From Polynucleobacter sp. MWH-Braz-FAM2G (GTDB lineage Bacteria; Pseudomonadota; Gammaproteobacteria; Burkholderiales; Burkholderiaceae), in contig NZ_CP061300.1 in the NCBI RefSeq assembly GCF_018687635.1, positions 124,001 to 188,000 of the forward strand: a DNA stretch of 64,000 nucleotides. Direction: 5' to 3'. Of the stretch, positions 28,808-38,395 are shown piece by piece. The notes below the pieces were generated by a model that saw nothing but the letters and a program-made list of their open reading frames with translations, was not told where the DNA came from and searched no databases. The first letter of the stretch is position 1. Each line of letters opens with the position of its first letter. Made by a program: the position numbers and the translations under genes.

Positions 28808-29857
28808 ATGCAGGACGCTCAAACTGTTGAAAAACCCTTAACCCAATTTAAATCAAAGGCTGATTTGCACCAAGGGGCAAATGCTGAAATTGGGGCGTCT
28901 GGAGAGTGGTCAGTTGCTCAAATTGAGGCTTTATTTGCCCTGCCTTTTAACGAATTAATGTTTAGGGCCCAAGAAATCCATAAAACTTACTTTCCTGATG
29001 GTGATGTCGAATTGGCAACCCTGTTGTCCATTAAGACTGGCGGATGTCCTGAGGATTGTGGTTACTGCCCTCAAGCTGCTCGCTATGACACTGATGTCAA
29101 GGCTGAAAAACTCATGGGCCTGGAAGAGGTGTTAGAGGCCGCCAAAGCCGCAAAAGCGGCTGGATCAAACCGTTTCTGTATGGGTGCTGCTTGGCGTGAG
29201 CCAAAAGATCGTGACATTGAAAAAGTCACTGCCATGATTAAGGGTGTTAAGGCCTTAGGTCTTGAAACCTGCGCCACTCTAGGAATGCTGGAGGCTGATC
29301 AGGCTCAAGCGTTGCAAGAAGCTGGCCTAGACTTTTATAACCATAATTTAGATACGAGCGAAGACTTTTACCGTTCTGTGATTTCAACGCGAGGCTATCA
29401 AGACCGCTTGGATACTATTTCGAATGTCCGTGCTGCAGGTATGTCAGTTTGTTGCGGGGGAATAGTGGGTATGGGCGAATCTAGAGAGCAGCGGGCGGCA
29501 TTTTTGGCTCGTTTAGCTAACTTGAGTCCATATCCTGAATCAGTCCCAATTAATCACTTAGTCCCAGTGGCAGGGACGCCATTGGCTGACCAAAAGCCTC
29601 TAGATCCATTGGAGTTTGTCAGAACTATTGCGGTCGCTAGAATTACGATGCCTAAAGCCCGCGTCCGCTTATCGGCTGGTCGTCAGGAGCTTGGTAGGGC
29701 GGTTCAGGCTATGTGCTTCTTGGCTGGCGCCAATTCCATTTTTTATGGTGAGCAATTACTCACTACCGGCAATCCTGAGGCAGAGCAAGACCGTGAGCTT
29801 TTGGCTGAGCTCGGTTTAAAGACCAAACAAAGCTGTAAGGCAGAGGTTTTGGTCTAG
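28808..29857 (+). CDS. bioB: Biotin synthase
   Basis: The 349-aa radical SAM enzyme inserts sulfur into dethiobiotin. The [4Fe-4S] motif C80-x3-C84-x2-C87 is in '[20 protein letters not shown]'. '[15 protein letters not shown]', '[25 protein letters not shown]' and '[13 protein letters not shown]' are conserved, and '[18 protein letters not shown]' holds the [2Fe-2S]-ligating Arg region. ATG 28808 is preferred; the frame extends ten codons to a TTG. It is followed 10 bp later by coq7. Confidence 0.96.
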   Translation: MQDAQTVEKPLTQFKSKADLHQGANAEIGASGEWSVAQIEALFALPFNELMFRAQEIHKTYFPDGDVELATLLSIKTGGCPEDCGYCPQAARYDTDVKAEKLMGLEEVLEAAKAAKAAGSNRFCMGAAWREPKDRDIEKVTAMIKGVKALGLETCATLGMLEADQAQALQEAGLDFYNHNLDTSEDFYRSVISTRGYQDRLDTISNVRAAGMSVCCGGIVGMGESREQRAAFLARLANLSPYPESVPINHLVPVAGTPLADQKPLDPLEFVRTIAVARITMPKARVRLSAGRQELGRAVQAMCFLAGANSIFYGEQLLTTGNPEAEQDRELLAELGLKTKQSCKAEVLV

Positions 29858-29867
29858 TTTTTTTGAA

Positions 29868-30497
29868 ATGTCTCCAATAGATCGTCTAATTCTGGAGTTT
29901 GATACTGCACTTCGATCAGTGGTCGGAGGTGCTCATGCTCAGAGACCAACCCCAGGATCTGATTTTGGGAGTAGTTTGGGGCTAGACGCAGCCGAACGTA
30001 AACATGCGGCAGGGCTGATGCGCGTAAATCACGTTGGTGAAGTCTGCGCGCAAGCGCTTTATCAGTCGCAAAAATTAGTCGCCCGAAATCCGCAAATTCA
30101 GGAGATGCTGGATCATTCCGGCCAAGAAGAGATGGACCACTTAGCTTGGTGCGAAACTCGCCTTCAAGAGCTTGGATCCCACACGAGTTATCTCAATCCA
30201 ATTTGGTATGCGGGATCCTTTGCAATCGGCTTGGCAGCTGGCTTAGCGGGTGATAAGTGGAGTTTAGGTTTTGTTGCAGAAACAGAAAAACAAGTTGAGA
30301 ATCACTTGGAAAGTCATCTCGAAAAATTGCCCAAAGAAGACCAGCGTTCACGTGCAATTGTTGATCAAATGCGTATCGATGAAATTGCTCATGGGCAGGC
30401 TGCAAAAAATGCTGGTGGCGTAAATTTGCCAGATCCAATTCAAAAAATAATGCAGGCGATGTCCAAGGTAATGACCACTACTGCTTACAAAATTTAA
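29868..30497 (+). CDS. coq7: Coq7-type demethoxyubiquinone hydroxylase
   Basis: The 209-aa di-iron carboxylate protein hydroxylates 2-polyprenyl-3-methyl-6-methoxy-1,4-benzoquinol in ubiquinone synthesis. Iron ligands fit '[18 protein letters not shown]', '[19 protein letters not shown]' and, in the second repeat, '[18 protein letters not shown]' with '[12 protein letters not shown]'. This is the bacterial Coq7 alternative to UbiF, usual in Beta- and some Gammaproteobacteria. It follows bioB closely and ends at a hairpin, so bioB-coq7 may be one transcript. Confidence 0.93.
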   Translation: MSPIDRLILEFDTALRSVVGGAHAQRPTPGSDFGSSLGLDAAERKHAAGLMRVNHVGEVCAQALYQSQKLVARNPQIQEMLDHSGQEEMDHLAWCETRLQELGSHTSYLNPIWYAGSFAIGLAAGLAGDKWSLGFVAETEKQVENHLESHLEKLPKEDQRSRAIVDQMRIDEIAHGQAAKNAGGVNLPDPIQKIMQAMSKVMTTTAYKI

Positions 30498-30741
30498 AAC
30501 TGAAATACGAGTTATTTTTTTACGCTATTTCAGATTAATTTTTTTGTTATATTTTTTCATATTACTGGTTATAAATACAGTATATTTATTGATTATTAAC
30601 TCAAATAGCTAAGATCTATTCTTAAGTATATTTTCCAAGCCATTGTTTCAAGAAGCTATTTTATTATTAGTATTTTCTGAACACATCACGCTAAGTGTCT
30701 GTAAACACTAGAGAAATTCCCCAAAAAACTCCTAAAAACAC
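30498..30741. other. AT-rich intergenic region before the division cluster
   Basis: With the promoter region it makes about 300 bp without a gene. It starts with a hairpin described separately. The rest is strongly AT-rich with T and A runs, plus one imperfect repeat near 30691-30709 (CTAAGTGT ... ACACTAG). I see no open frame with a ribosome-binding site, tRNA or other RNA motif. It may act as an upstream regulatory or UP-element region for mraZ. Confidence 0.5.
30500..30545 (+). terminator. Hairpin with T tract after coq7
   Basis: CTGAAATA (30500-30507) and TATTTCAG (30526-30533) pair perfectly over 8 bp with an 18-nt loop, followed by ATTAA and a run of T (to 30545). The stem is AT-rich, so termination may be inefficient. 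Confidence 0.5.
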
Positions 30742-30770
30742 TTGACCCTCTTATTGCGATCCTCTAAAGT
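30742..30770 (+). promoter_or_regulatory. Candidate mraZ (dcw cluster) promoter
   Basis: TTGACC (30742-30747) and TAAAGT (30765-30770) with a 17-bp spacer give a good sigma-70 match 28 bp before the mraZ ATG. This predicts a very short leader, and the MraZ boxes would cover the -10 and start site, as for the E. coli Pmra promoter. Other promoters inside the cluster are likely but not resolved here. Confidence 0.6.
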
Positions 30771-30794
30771 GGGAGGAAGTGTGAAAAAGTGGGG
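30769..30794 (+). promoter_or_regulatory. MraZ operator: three direct repeats at 10-bp spacing
   Basis: GTGGGA (30769), GTGTGA (30779) and GTGGGG (30789) begin exactly 10 bp apart, ending 3 bp before the mraZ ATG. MraZ of E. coli and others binds tandem TGGG-type boxes with 10-bp period in its own leader and represses the cluster. The last box also contains the purine-rich sequence that would serve as ribosome-binding site, so repressor binding could block initiation of transcription here. Confidence 0.75.
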
Positions 30795-30797
30795 TAA

Positions 30798-31229
30798 ATG
30801 GTGTTTCAAGGCGCGTCAGCTCTTAATTTAGATGCAAAAGGTCGTATGTCGGTACCGGCCAAGCATCGTGACGCCTTGTTGGTTCAAGGCGAGGGTCGAA
30901 TTACGCTTACTAAACACCCTGATGGATGCTTATTGCTCTTCCCTCGGCCTGAGTGGGAGACCTTTCGAGCTAGGGTTGCTCAACTTCCCATGGATGCCCA
31001 TTGGTGGCGCAGAATTTTTCTAGGCAACGCAGCCGAAATTGATCTTGATAGCGCTGGTCGAATATTAGTCAGCCCTGAATTACGCGCAGCTGCAGGAATT
31101 GAAAAAGAAGTGATTTTGCTTGGGATGGGCAGTCACTTGGAGTTGTGGGATGCAGCAACCTATGCAGCAAAAGAGCAGGCTGCCATTGCGCAAGGCATGC
31201 CTGAAGCACTCAAGCAATTTAATTTTTGA
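30798..31229 (+). CDS. mraZ: Transcriptional regulator MraZ
   Basis: The 143-aa protein has two AbrB-like (SpoVT/AbrB) swapped-hairpin domains. The first holds '[20 protein letters not shown]', the second '[24 protein letters not shown]', each with the DxxGR pattern. MraZ assembles as a ring and binds repeats at its own promoter, which are visible directly upstream. It is first in the cluster and 12 bp before rsmH. Confidence 0.96.
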   Translation: MVFQGASALNLDAKGRMSVPAKHRDALLVQGEGRITLTKHPDGCLLLFPRPEWETFRARVAQLPMDAHWWRRIFLGNAAEIDLDSAGRILVSPELRAAAGIEKEVILLGMGSHLELWDAATYAAKEQAAIAQGMPEALKQFNF

Positions 31230-31241
31230 TGACGGGGTGCC

Positions 31242-32192
31242 ATGAACATAACTCATCGCCCAGTGTTGCTGGCCGAGGCGGTGACAGCGCTAATTGGCGG
31301 TCCGCTGATTCAAAATCAAAACGAAGTAAGCAAAATTTTGATGATCGATGGAACCTTTGGGCGCGGTGGTCATACGCAAGCATTACTCAAAGAGTTGAAT
31401 TCTTCTGCAAGAGTGATTTCCTTCGACAAAGATTTAGATGCGATTGCAGTAGCCAAGAACATCCACGATCCCAGGTTGAAAATTGTGCACGACAGTTTTG
31501 CGCAGATGGATCAATACGCAGAGGCGGAGTCAGTCGATGGCATTTTGTTGGACTTAGGTATCAGTTCACCTCAGGTGGACGAGGCACATCGCGGTTTTTC
31601 ATTTCGTCGCGAAGGTCCGCTCGATATGCGCATGAATACCGATCATGGCTTGACTGCAGCAGAGTGGTTAGAGAAGGCGTCACTGGAGGACATCACCCAA
31701 GTGATTAAGACTTACGGAGAGGAGCGTTACGCATTTCAGATCGCAAGAGCTATCGTTGCCAAGCGAGAGGAAGGCTTATCTCCAAAAACAACCACGCAGT
31801 TAGCAAATTTAGTTGCTAGCGTAGTGCGTACGCGTGAAGCTGGTCAAGACCCTGCTACCAGAACTTTTCAGGCATTACGTATTTTTATTAATCGCGAGTT
31901 GGAAGACTTAGAACTTGGATTAAAGGCTGCTTTGCGATTATTAAAGCCAGGCGCAAGACTGGCAGTAATTAGTTTTCATTCTTTAGAAGATCGCATAGTG
32001 AAGCAATTCATGCAGGCACATGCAAAAGTAGCGATACCTCGTGGCTTACCTGTGCGAGAAAAAGATTTACCGCAAAGTGCGCTTGCGATTATTGGCCGTA
32101 TTAAGCCAAGCGATATCGAAATTTCTGAAAATCCACGTGCTCGCTCAGCAATTATGCGTGTAGCTGAAAAGCGTATCGGAGTCGCTGCATGA
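31242..32192 (+). CDS. rsmH: 16S rRNA (cytosine(1402)-N4)-methyltransferase
   Basis: The 316-aa SAM enzyme methylates N4 of C1402 in the ribosomal P site. Motifs are '[12 protein letters not shown]', '[16 protein letters not shown]', '[20 protein letters not shown]', '[19 protein letters not shown]' and the C-terminal '[18 protein letters not shown]'. In the family it can compete with MraZ effects on the cluster. Its end overlaps ftsL by 4 bp (ATGA). Confidence 0.97.
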   Translation: MNITHRPVLLAEAVTALIGGPLIQNQNEVSKILMIDGTFGRGGHTQALLKELNSSARVISFDKDLDAIAVAKNIHDPRLKIVHDSFAQMDQYAEAESVDGILLDLGISSPQVDEAHRGFSFRREGPLDMRMNTDHGLTAAEWLEKASLEDITQVIKTYGEERYAFQIARAIVAKREEGLSPKTTTQLANLVASVVRTREAGQDPATRTFQALRIFINRELEDLELGLKAALRLLKPGARLAVISFHSLEDRIVKQFMQAHAKVAIPRGLPVREKDLPQSALAIIGRIKPSDIEISENPRARSAIMRVAEKRIGVAA

Positions 32193-32455
32193 ATCGAGCC
32201 ACTTTCACTTTGCTTGCCTTGCTGTTGATTTGCGCCTTGTCCTTGGTAGCCGCTCAGCAGCGTGCACGTAAGCTATTTATTCTTCAAGAACGTGCGCAGA
32301 TTGAAGAGCGACGATTAAATCAAGATTGGTTGCGCTTGGAATACGAGCAACGCAATCTTTCAAAGTCTGCAAGGATTCGCGAAGTTGCTCGCAATCAATT
32401 GCATATGTCTCCCATAACTCCTGAACGTACTTTGTATCTGAAGGAGGCTAAATGA
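32189..32455 (+). CDS. ftsL: Cell division protein FtsL
   Basis: The 88-aa bitopic membrane protein has a TM helix at about residues 4-20 ('[20 protein letters not shown]'). A periplasmic heptad-rich coiled-coil follows (about 25-60), then '[20 protein letters not shown]', the usual C-terminal pattern of FtsL. It forms FtsQLB with FtsQ and FtsB to activate FtsWI; ftsB is elsewhere. It overlaps both neighbours by 4 bp. Confidence 0.93.
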   Translation: MNRATFTLLALLLICALSLVAAQQRARKLFILQERAQIEERRLNQDWLRLEYEQRNLSKSARIREVARNQLHMSPITPERTLYLKEAK

Positions 32456-34224
32456 GGCCGGTCGGATTTTCTACTACGCCCAATTTAGTCTTGCGCCTGC
32501 CAATGTGGCGGTCGCGTTTAATGCTATTCCTTTTATTCTTCGTTTTCATGATGCTTTTGCTACGCGCATTTTGGATTCAAGGGCCAGGCAATGCATTTTA
32601 TGAGGCAAAAGGGGTGCGTGGTACTCAGCGCGAATTAGAGTTGCCTGCTAGCCGCGGAAAAATTTTGGACCGCAATGGCCAAGTCATTGCTACAAGTCTC
32701 GAGGCGAAATCGGTTATCGCTTATAACGACACAGTACCCGATGATTTGGCTGCTGAAAAAGTGCAGAAGCTAGCTAGTCTATTGCAAATCAGTGAAGCAG
32801 AGTTACGTAAAAAACTTAAAGAAGAGCGCAAGCAAATCTTTTTAAAACGTCAAGTAGACCCAGCTGTCGCTCAACAGATCAAGCAGTTAGAGATCCCGGG
32901 CATAGGTTTAAACAATGAATATCGTCGCTTTTACCCTGAAGGTGAAGCGATGGCTCATGTAGTTGGCTTTACAAATGTGAACGATAAAGGTCAGGAAGGC
33001 ATGGAGCTTTCCCGTGAGAATGAGCTCGCAGGACATCCTGGGCAAAGGCGTGTAGTGGTTGATCGCTTGGGCCGTGTTGTTGAGGATGTTGCAATCTTGC
33101 AGTTGCCGCAAAATGGTAAAGATCTCAATCTCTCTATAGATAGCAAGATTCAGTTCTTGGCATACAACGCCGTAAAAGATGCGGTTGAAAAGCATCATGC
33201 TAAGGCTGGTGGTGCAGTTGTGCTCGATACACAAACGGGTGAGATTTTGGCTTTAGCAAATTATCCAAGCTACAACCCAAATGATCGACGGTTTTTGACG
33301 GGCGAACAACTTCGCAATCGCGTTTTAACAGATACCTTTGAGCCTGGCTCCACGATGAAGCCTTTGACAATTGCGATTGCGCTTGAAAAAGGATCTGTCA
33401 AACCAGAAACTAATATGGTGATCGGCGCGCAATATCTAGTTGGTCCGAAGCCAATTACCGATACACATCCATACGGAAACTTAACTGTTGCGCAAATTAT
33501 TCAAAAGTCTAGCAATATTGGTACTGCAAAGATTGCAATGAATAATCTTTCTCCTGAAGAAATGTGGGATTTTTATACTGCAGTTGGTTTAGGTCAGGCT
33601 CCTAAGATTGGTTTCCCTGGTGCCGTTGCAGGAACAGTGCACCCATATAAAAAATGGATGCCTACCGACCAAGCGCGTATTGCTTTTGGATACGGAATCT
33701 CTGCATCGCTATTTCAAGTGGCACGTGCTTATACAGTCTTTGCTCGCGACGGAGAGTTAGTTCCTTTAACTATTGAGCGTAGCCCAGAATTTAAGCAGGG
33801 CACAAGGGTGCTCTCTCCAAAAACAGCGATTGAGATGCGCAATATGATGGAGGCTGTGACTGAGCCAGGTGGAACTGCAATTAAAGCTCAGGCTGAAGGT
33901 TTCCGTGTGGGTGGTAAGACGGGAACGGCACATAAGTTGGTTGGCAAAGGATATGGCAATAAATACCGTGCTTACTTTGCTGGTTTAGCGCCAATAAGCG
34001 CTCCACGAATTGTTGTGGCAGTAATGATTGATGAGCCTACTGGCGGAAGTCATTACGGTGGTGATGTTGCGGCTCCAGTATTCTCCACAATTGTGAGCGA
34101 AACATTGCATACCCTAAATGTTTTGCCTGATAGCAAAGTAAAGCAAATGGTTTTGCAAGATAAGAATCCAGAAGAGATTCATGTTGCTAATGCTCAAGCT
34201 CAACATGTGGTTTTGAAACGATGA
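32452..34224 (+). CDS. ftsI: Septal peptidoglycan transpeptidase FtsI (PBP3)
   Basis: The 590-aa bitopic protein has a TM at about 21-41, then a pedestal ('ASRGKILDRNGQVIATSLEA') and a class B penicillin-binding domain. The catalytic SxxK is Ser300-Thr-Met-Lys303 in 'TFEPGSTMKPLTIA'; SxN is in 'IIQKSSNIGTAKIA' and KTG in 'FRVGGKTGTAHKLVG'. It crosslinks septal glycan strands made by FtsW, encoded further along the same operon. Confidence 0.97.
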   Translation: MRPVGFSTTPNLVLRLPMWRSRLMLFLLFFVFMMLLLRAFWIQGPGNAFYEAKGVRGTQRELELPASRGKILDRNGQVIATSLEAKSVIAYNDTVPDDLAAEKVQKLASLLQISEAELRKKLKEERKQIFLKRQVDPAVAQQIKQLEIPGIGLNNEYRRFYPEGEAMAHVVGFTNVNDKGQEGMELSRENELAGHPGQRRVVVDRLGRVVEDVAILQLPQNGKDLNLSIDSKIQFLAYNAVKDAVEKHHAKAGGAVVLDTQTGEILALANYPSYNPNDRRFLTGEQLRNRVLTDTFEPGSTMKPLTIAIALEKGSVKPETNMVIGAQYLVGPKPITDTHPYGNLTVAQIIQKSSNIGTAKIAMNNLSPEEMWDFYTAVGLGQAPKIGFPGAVAGTVHPYKKWMPTDQARIAFGYGISASLFQVARAYTVFARDGELVPLTIERSPEFKQGTRVLSPKTAIEMRNMMEAVTEPGGTAIKAQAEGFRVGGKTGTAHKLVGKGYGNKYRAYFAGLAPISAPRIVVAVMIDEPTGGSHYGGDVAAPVFSTIVSETLHTLNVLPDSKVKQMVLQDKNPEEIHVANAQAQHVVLKR

Positions 34225-35771
34225 GGGTGGCCTTGAAAATAGACACCAATCATTTGATTGAACATCTGCATACCTTAGCTAATTCTTCCGCTAAAGTAAG
34301 TGCGGATAGTCGCCAGATTAAAGCTGGAGATATCTTTTTTGCCTATCCAGTTGGTCATGGCAATGCATTGCGCGATGGCCGTCAATTTATTGATGCTGCT
34401 TTAGCAAATGGGGCCGCTGCAGTTGTGTTTGATTCTGCTGAAATGAGCAGTCAAATTGAAGATCATCCACAGTGCTTTGCAGTAGAGAATCTTGCAGCAA
34501 AGGCGGGCGAATTGTGTGCTCAATGGTATGGTCACCCTAGCAAAGAATTAAACATTATTGGTGTCACTGGTACCAACGGAAAAACTAGTATTACTCAGTG
34601 GCTTGCTCAAGCATTGGATGCTAGTAATCATCGCACTGCGGTTTTGGGTACTCTAGGTACTGGCTTTCCCGGTGCTTTGGTGCAGACGGGCTATACAACC
34701 CCAGACGCTCCTAAACTGCAGACTCAATTGGCAGAATTGCGTAGTGCTGGAGCAAAACAAGTGGTGATGGAAGTATCTTCACACGCACTACATCAAGAGC
34801 GAATCGCTGGAACAGATATTCATTGCGCAGTATTTACCAATTTGACTCAAGATCATTTGGATTACCACGGCAGTATGGCTGATTATGCCGAGGCAAAAGC
34901 CAAGTTATTTCAACATGCTGGTCTTGAGCATGCCGTGATCAATTTGGATGATGCCTTTGGCCGTGAATTAGCTATGAATTTATTGGCGAGAGAAGATTTG
35001 AAGGTCTGGGCATATGCATTATCACGATCGGCATTTCAAGGATTTGAAAAATTTGGTGATCGTTTACAAAGAATTTATGCAAACAACACCGTACTGAGCA
35101 GTGCGGGTTACAAATCAAGTTTTGTTTTAGATGGAGTGTTAAGTTCGGAATTACACATTCCATTATTGGGTGAATTTAATTTAAGTAATGCGCTTGCAGT
35201 GTGGACTGTTTTGCTCTCACAAGGCATGAGCTGTGATTCAGCTACGCAAAAAGTAAGCCAATTAAACCCAGTAGTTGGTCGCATGGAGTTGATTCGACTT
35301 GGCAGGCATCACAAGGCTGATGGATTATTGGCGGTTGTCGATTATGCACATACGCCAGATGCTCTCGAGAAGACTTTGCAAGCATTGCATCCGATCGCTG
35401 AACAACGTGGTGGAAAGATTTGGTGTGTGTTTGGTTGTGGTGGTGATCGTGATGTGGGCAAACGCCCTTTGATGGGCGCTGTTGCCGAGCGCAATGCCGA
35501 TAACATTCTCATTACTAGTGACAATCCCCGTTCAGAAGATCCGCAAGTCATCATGCAAATGATTCGTAGTGGTATGAATACGGATTTGGCAAATGTTCAA
35601 ATGATTGCCGATCGAGCTGCTGCAATTATGGCCGCTATTCGTCATGCAGATTCTCGTGACATTGTTTTGGTTGCCGGCAAAGGCCATGAGACTACTCAAG
35701 AGATTAATGGCAAGAAATTTGATTTTTCTGATCAAGAACATATTCGATTGGCAGCAGGAGGAAGTGTCTGA
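34221..35771 (+). CDS. murE: UDP-MurNAc-L-Ala-D-Glu:meso-diaminopimelate ligase
   Basis: The 516-aa cytosolic Mur ligase has the P-loop 'IGVTGTNGKTSITQWL' (about residues 112-127). The conserved 'YTTPDAPKLQTQLAELRSAG' and 'DHLDYHGSMADYAEAKAKLF' follow. 'TSDNPRSEDP' contains the DNPR signature that recognises meso-diaminopimelate rather than lysine, so the wall has DAP. The start overlaps ftsI by 4 bp and the stop overlaps murF as TGATG. Confidence 0.97.
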   Translation: MRVALKIDTNHLIEHLHTLANSSAKVSADSRQIKAGDIFFAYPVGHGNALRDGRQFIDAALANGAAAVVFDSAEMSSQIEDHPQCFAVENLAAKAGELCAQWYGHPSKELNIIGVTGTNGKTSITQWLAQALDASNHRTAVLGTLGTGFPGALVQTGYTTPDAPKLQTQLAELRSAGAKQVVMEVSSHALHQERIAGTDIHCAVFTNLTQDHLDYHGSMADYAEAKAKLFQHAGLEHAVINLDDAFGRELAMNLLAREDLKVWAYALSRSAFQGFEKFGDRLQRIYANNTVLSSAGYKSSFVLDGVLSSELHIPLLGEFNLSNALAVWTVLLSQGMSCDSATQKVSQLNPVVGRMELIRLGRHHKADGLLAVVDYAHTPDALEKTLQALHPIAEQRGGKIWCVFGCGGDRDVGKRPLMGAVAERNADNILITSDNPRSEDPQVIMQMIRSGMNTDLANVQMIADRAAAIMAAIRHADSRDIVLVAGKGHETTQEINGKKFDFSDQEHIRLAAGGSV

Positions 35772-37222
35772 TGTCTATCATGACAACTCTTGCTCAAGCA
35801 CAGGCTATGTTGCCAAGAAGCATATTAATTAACACCACAGCAGAGTCTGCTCAGAAGCTATCTATTTCTCGAGTTGGCACAGACAGTCGTCAAATTGATT
35901 GTGATGAATTATTTGTGGCACTTGTAGGCGAGCGTTTTGATGCGCATGATTTTTTATCCGATGTAGCTAAAGCAGGCGCTCGAGCTGCTCTCATTAGTAA
36001 TGCAGATAAATGCCCTGCGGACTTACCGGCAATTTGTGTTTCAGATACACGTATAGGATTAGGCGAATTAGCAAAAGCTTGGCGAGCAAGCCATCCAATT
36101 CCTCTAGCTTTGGTTACTGGTAGCAATGGTAAGACTACAGTTAAAGAAATGATTGCCTCTATTTTCAAGGCAGCAGTCGGAGAAGATCATGCTTTGGTAA
36201 CTAAAGGTAATCTGAATAACGACATTGGCTTGCCTTTAACGCTATTGAAATTACGCTCTTCTGACCGGCTTGCTGTGATTGAGCTTGGTATGAATCATCC
36301 TGGCGAAACAGCTCAATTAGCTGCAATTGCACAAGCCAACATTGTTTTGATTAATAATGCCCAACGCGAACATCAGGAGTTTATGGCAACAGTGGAAGCC
36401 GTCGCCGAAGAACACTCTGATGCCATTCGTGCTTTACCAAAGGATGGAATTGCTGTATTTCCTGCCGACTCTGAATTTGTAAGTGTTTGGCATAAGGCGG
36501 CAGCTGGTCGAAAAGTAATTGATTTTGTATTAGCGTCTGGGCAAAACAAAATTTCAGCTGCTGTCACTGGAAATTTATTGAGCAATGGTCTTGTGCAAAT
36601 TCAAACTGAACTAGGCGTTATCGAGGTTCAGCTAAACACTTTGGGTAGCCATAATGTGCGCAATGCTCTGGCTGCTAGTGCAGTTGGTATTGCAGCCGGT
36701 CTTGGTCTTGACAAGATTAAGTTGGGACTCGAGTCATTCTTACCAGTCAATGGGCGAATGCAAGCAAAGGCGATTGATTCGAATCACACCCTCATAGATG
36801 ATAGTTACAACGCTAATCCAGATTCAGTAAGAGCTGCTATCGATGCTTTAAAGCAATCAGGTAATTTATCCTGGTTGATTCTGGGTGATATGGGTGAAGT
36901 TGGCAATCAAGGGCCAGAGTTTCATCGAGAAGTTGGTGCTTACGCTGCCGAACAGGGGGTTTCCAGATTATTTGTCTTGGGAGATCAGTCCCAGTTTGCA
37001 CTTCAGGGATTTGAAGGCGTGCATAAGAATGGTGGAACAACTACATCTACTGCAAAACATTTTGTAGATATGGATAGTTTGATAGCGCAACTGAGGGATG
37101 CGCTCCATGCTCAGGCTACTGGTAGCAATCAACACTTAAATATTTTGGTAAAAGGTTCACGGTTTATGCGGATGGAGCGTGTAGTTCAAGCCTTGTTAGA
37201 GGAGGCTAAAACATGCTCTTAA
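35771..37222 (+). CDS. murF: UDP-MurNAc-tripeptide:D-Ala-D-Ala ligase
   Basis: The 483-aa Mur ligase adds D-Ala-D-Ala. The P-loop is '[20 protein letters not shown]'; '[17 protein letters not shown]', '[20 protein letters not shown]' and '[20 protein letters not shown]' are typical MurF blocks. It overlaps murE by one base and mraY by 10 bp. Confidence 0.97.
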   Translation: MSIMTTLAQAQAMLPRSILINTTAESAQKLSISRVGTDSRQIDCDELFVALVGERFDAHDFLSDVAKAGARAALISNADKCPADLPAICVSDTRIGLGELAKAWRASHPIPLALVTGSNGKTTVKEMIASIFKAAVGEDHALVTKGNLNNDIGLPLTLLKLRSSDRLAVIELGMNHPGETAQLAAIAQANIVLINNAQREHQEFMATVEAVAEEHSDAIRALPKDGIAVFPADSEFVSVWHKAAAGRKVIDFVLASGQNKISAAVTGNLLSNGLVQIQTELGVIEVQLNTLGSHNVRNALAASAVGIAAGLGLDKIKLGLESFLPVNGRMQAKAIDSNHTLIDDSYNANPDSVRAAIDALKQSGNLSWLILGDMGEVGNQGPEFHREVGAYAAEQGVSRLFVLGDQSQFALQGFEGVHKNGGTTTSTAKHFVDMDSLIAQLRDALHAQATGSNQHLNILVKGSRFMRMERVVQALLEEAKTCS

Positions 37223-38382
37223 TGTTGGCGCAATGGTTGCAAGATGACTTTGGATTTTTCCGAGTGTTCAACTACATCACCTTTAGAGCGGTGATGGCAA
37301 CGGTTACTGCTTTATTAATTGGTTTGGCAGCTGGACCTTGGGTAATTCGAAAATTAGCTGCTTTGAAGATTGGTCAGGCTGTTAGAACTGATGGACCTCA
37401 AACTCATTTAGTGAAGTCTGGTACTCCAACGATGGGTGGTGTATTGATTTTGCTTGGCATATTTATTTCCTGCATGCTATGGGCTGATCTAAGTAATCGA
37501 TTTATATGGATTGTGATGATCGTTACATTTGGTTTTGGTTTAGTTGGGTGGGTGGATGACTATCGCAAAGTGGTCTACAAAGACCCTAAGGGTATGGCCT
37601 CAAGAGAAAAGTTCTTTTGGCAAACCATCATTGGTCTTTTCGCAGCAATCTATCTAGCCTTCTCTGTTTCAGAGGTGAATAACTTCAAGGTACTGCAGTT
37701 ATTTTATGAATGGCTAAGAAGTGGATTTGCATTGGATCTCCCAGCTAAAACTAATTTACTGTTGCCATTCATAAAAGAAGTTAGTTACCCATTGGGTGTA
37801 ATGGGCTTCATCATTTTGAGTTACTTAGTGATTGTTGGTAGCAGCAACGCTGTCAACTTAACAGATGGTCTAGACGGTTTAGTCATCATGCCGGTGATTT
37901 TGGTAGGTGCAGCCCTAGGCGCATTTGCTTATGTAATGGGTAATGCAATTTATGCAAAGTACTTACTTTTCCCTTACATTCCTGGCGCTGGCGAGCTAAT
38001 GATTTTTTGTGGGGCGATGGGGGGTGCTGGATTGGCATTCCTTTGGTACAACACACATCCTGCGCAAGTATTCATGGGCGATGTTGGTGCGCTTGCATTG
38101 GGTGGCGCACTTGGAACAATTGCTGTGATTGTTCGTCAAGAAATAGTTTTGTTTGTGATGGGCGGTATTTTTGTTGCGGAAACTGTTTCAGTGATGTTGC
38201 AAGTATTTTGGTTTAAGTTCACTAAGAAACATTTTGGTGAAGGTCGTCGGATATTCCGGATGGCGCCATTACATCATCATTTTGAATTAGGTGGTTGGAA
38301 AGAGACTCAAGTAGTGGTGCGTTTCTGGATTATCACCATCCTTCTTGTCTTAATTGGCTTATCTAGTTTGAAGTTACGGTGA
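37213..38382 (+). CDS. mraY: Phospho-MurNAc-pentapeptide translocase
   Basis: The 389-aa ten-helix membrane enzyme transfers phospho-MurNAc-pentapeptide to undecaprenyl phosphate, giving lipid I. Catalytic patterns include '[14 protein letters not shown]', '[16 protein letters not shown]', '[17 protein letters not shown]', '[17 protein letters not shown]' and '[20 protein letters not shown]'. The length exceeds E. coli MraY (360 aa) because of a slightly longer loop near residues 155-190. Confidence 0.97.
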   Translation: MLLMLAQWLQDDFGFFRVFNYITFRAVMATVTALLIGLAAGPWVIRKLAALKIGQAVRTDGPQTHLVKSGTPTMGGVLILLGIFISCMLWADLSNRFIWIVMIVTFGFGLVGWVDDYRKVVYKDPKGMASREKFFWQTIIGLFAAIYLAFSVSEVNNFKVLQLFYEWLRSGFALDLPAKTNLLLPFIKEVSYPLGVMGFIILSYLVIVGSSNAVNLTDGLDGLVIMPVILVGAALGAFAYVMGNAIYAKYLLFPYIPGAGELMIFCGAMGGAGLAFLWYNTHPAQVFMGDVGALALGGALGTIAVIVRQEIVLFVMGGIFVAETVSVMLQVFWFKFTKKHFGEGRRIFRMAPLHHHFELGGWKETQVVVRFWIITILLVLIGLSSLKLR

Positions 38383-38395
38383 TCCAAAAGTAATT

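Noticed and set aside
30691..30709. Imperfect inverted repeat upstream of the mraZ promoter
   Set aside because: The arms (CTAAGTGT and ACACTAG) need a bulge, and the site is in a very AT-rich region where such matches are expected by chance.
31226..31708. 160-codon plus-strand frame overlapping rsmH
   Set aside because: Out of frame with rsmH, which matches its family throughout; the alternative reading is Ser/Arg-rich and unlike a folded protein.
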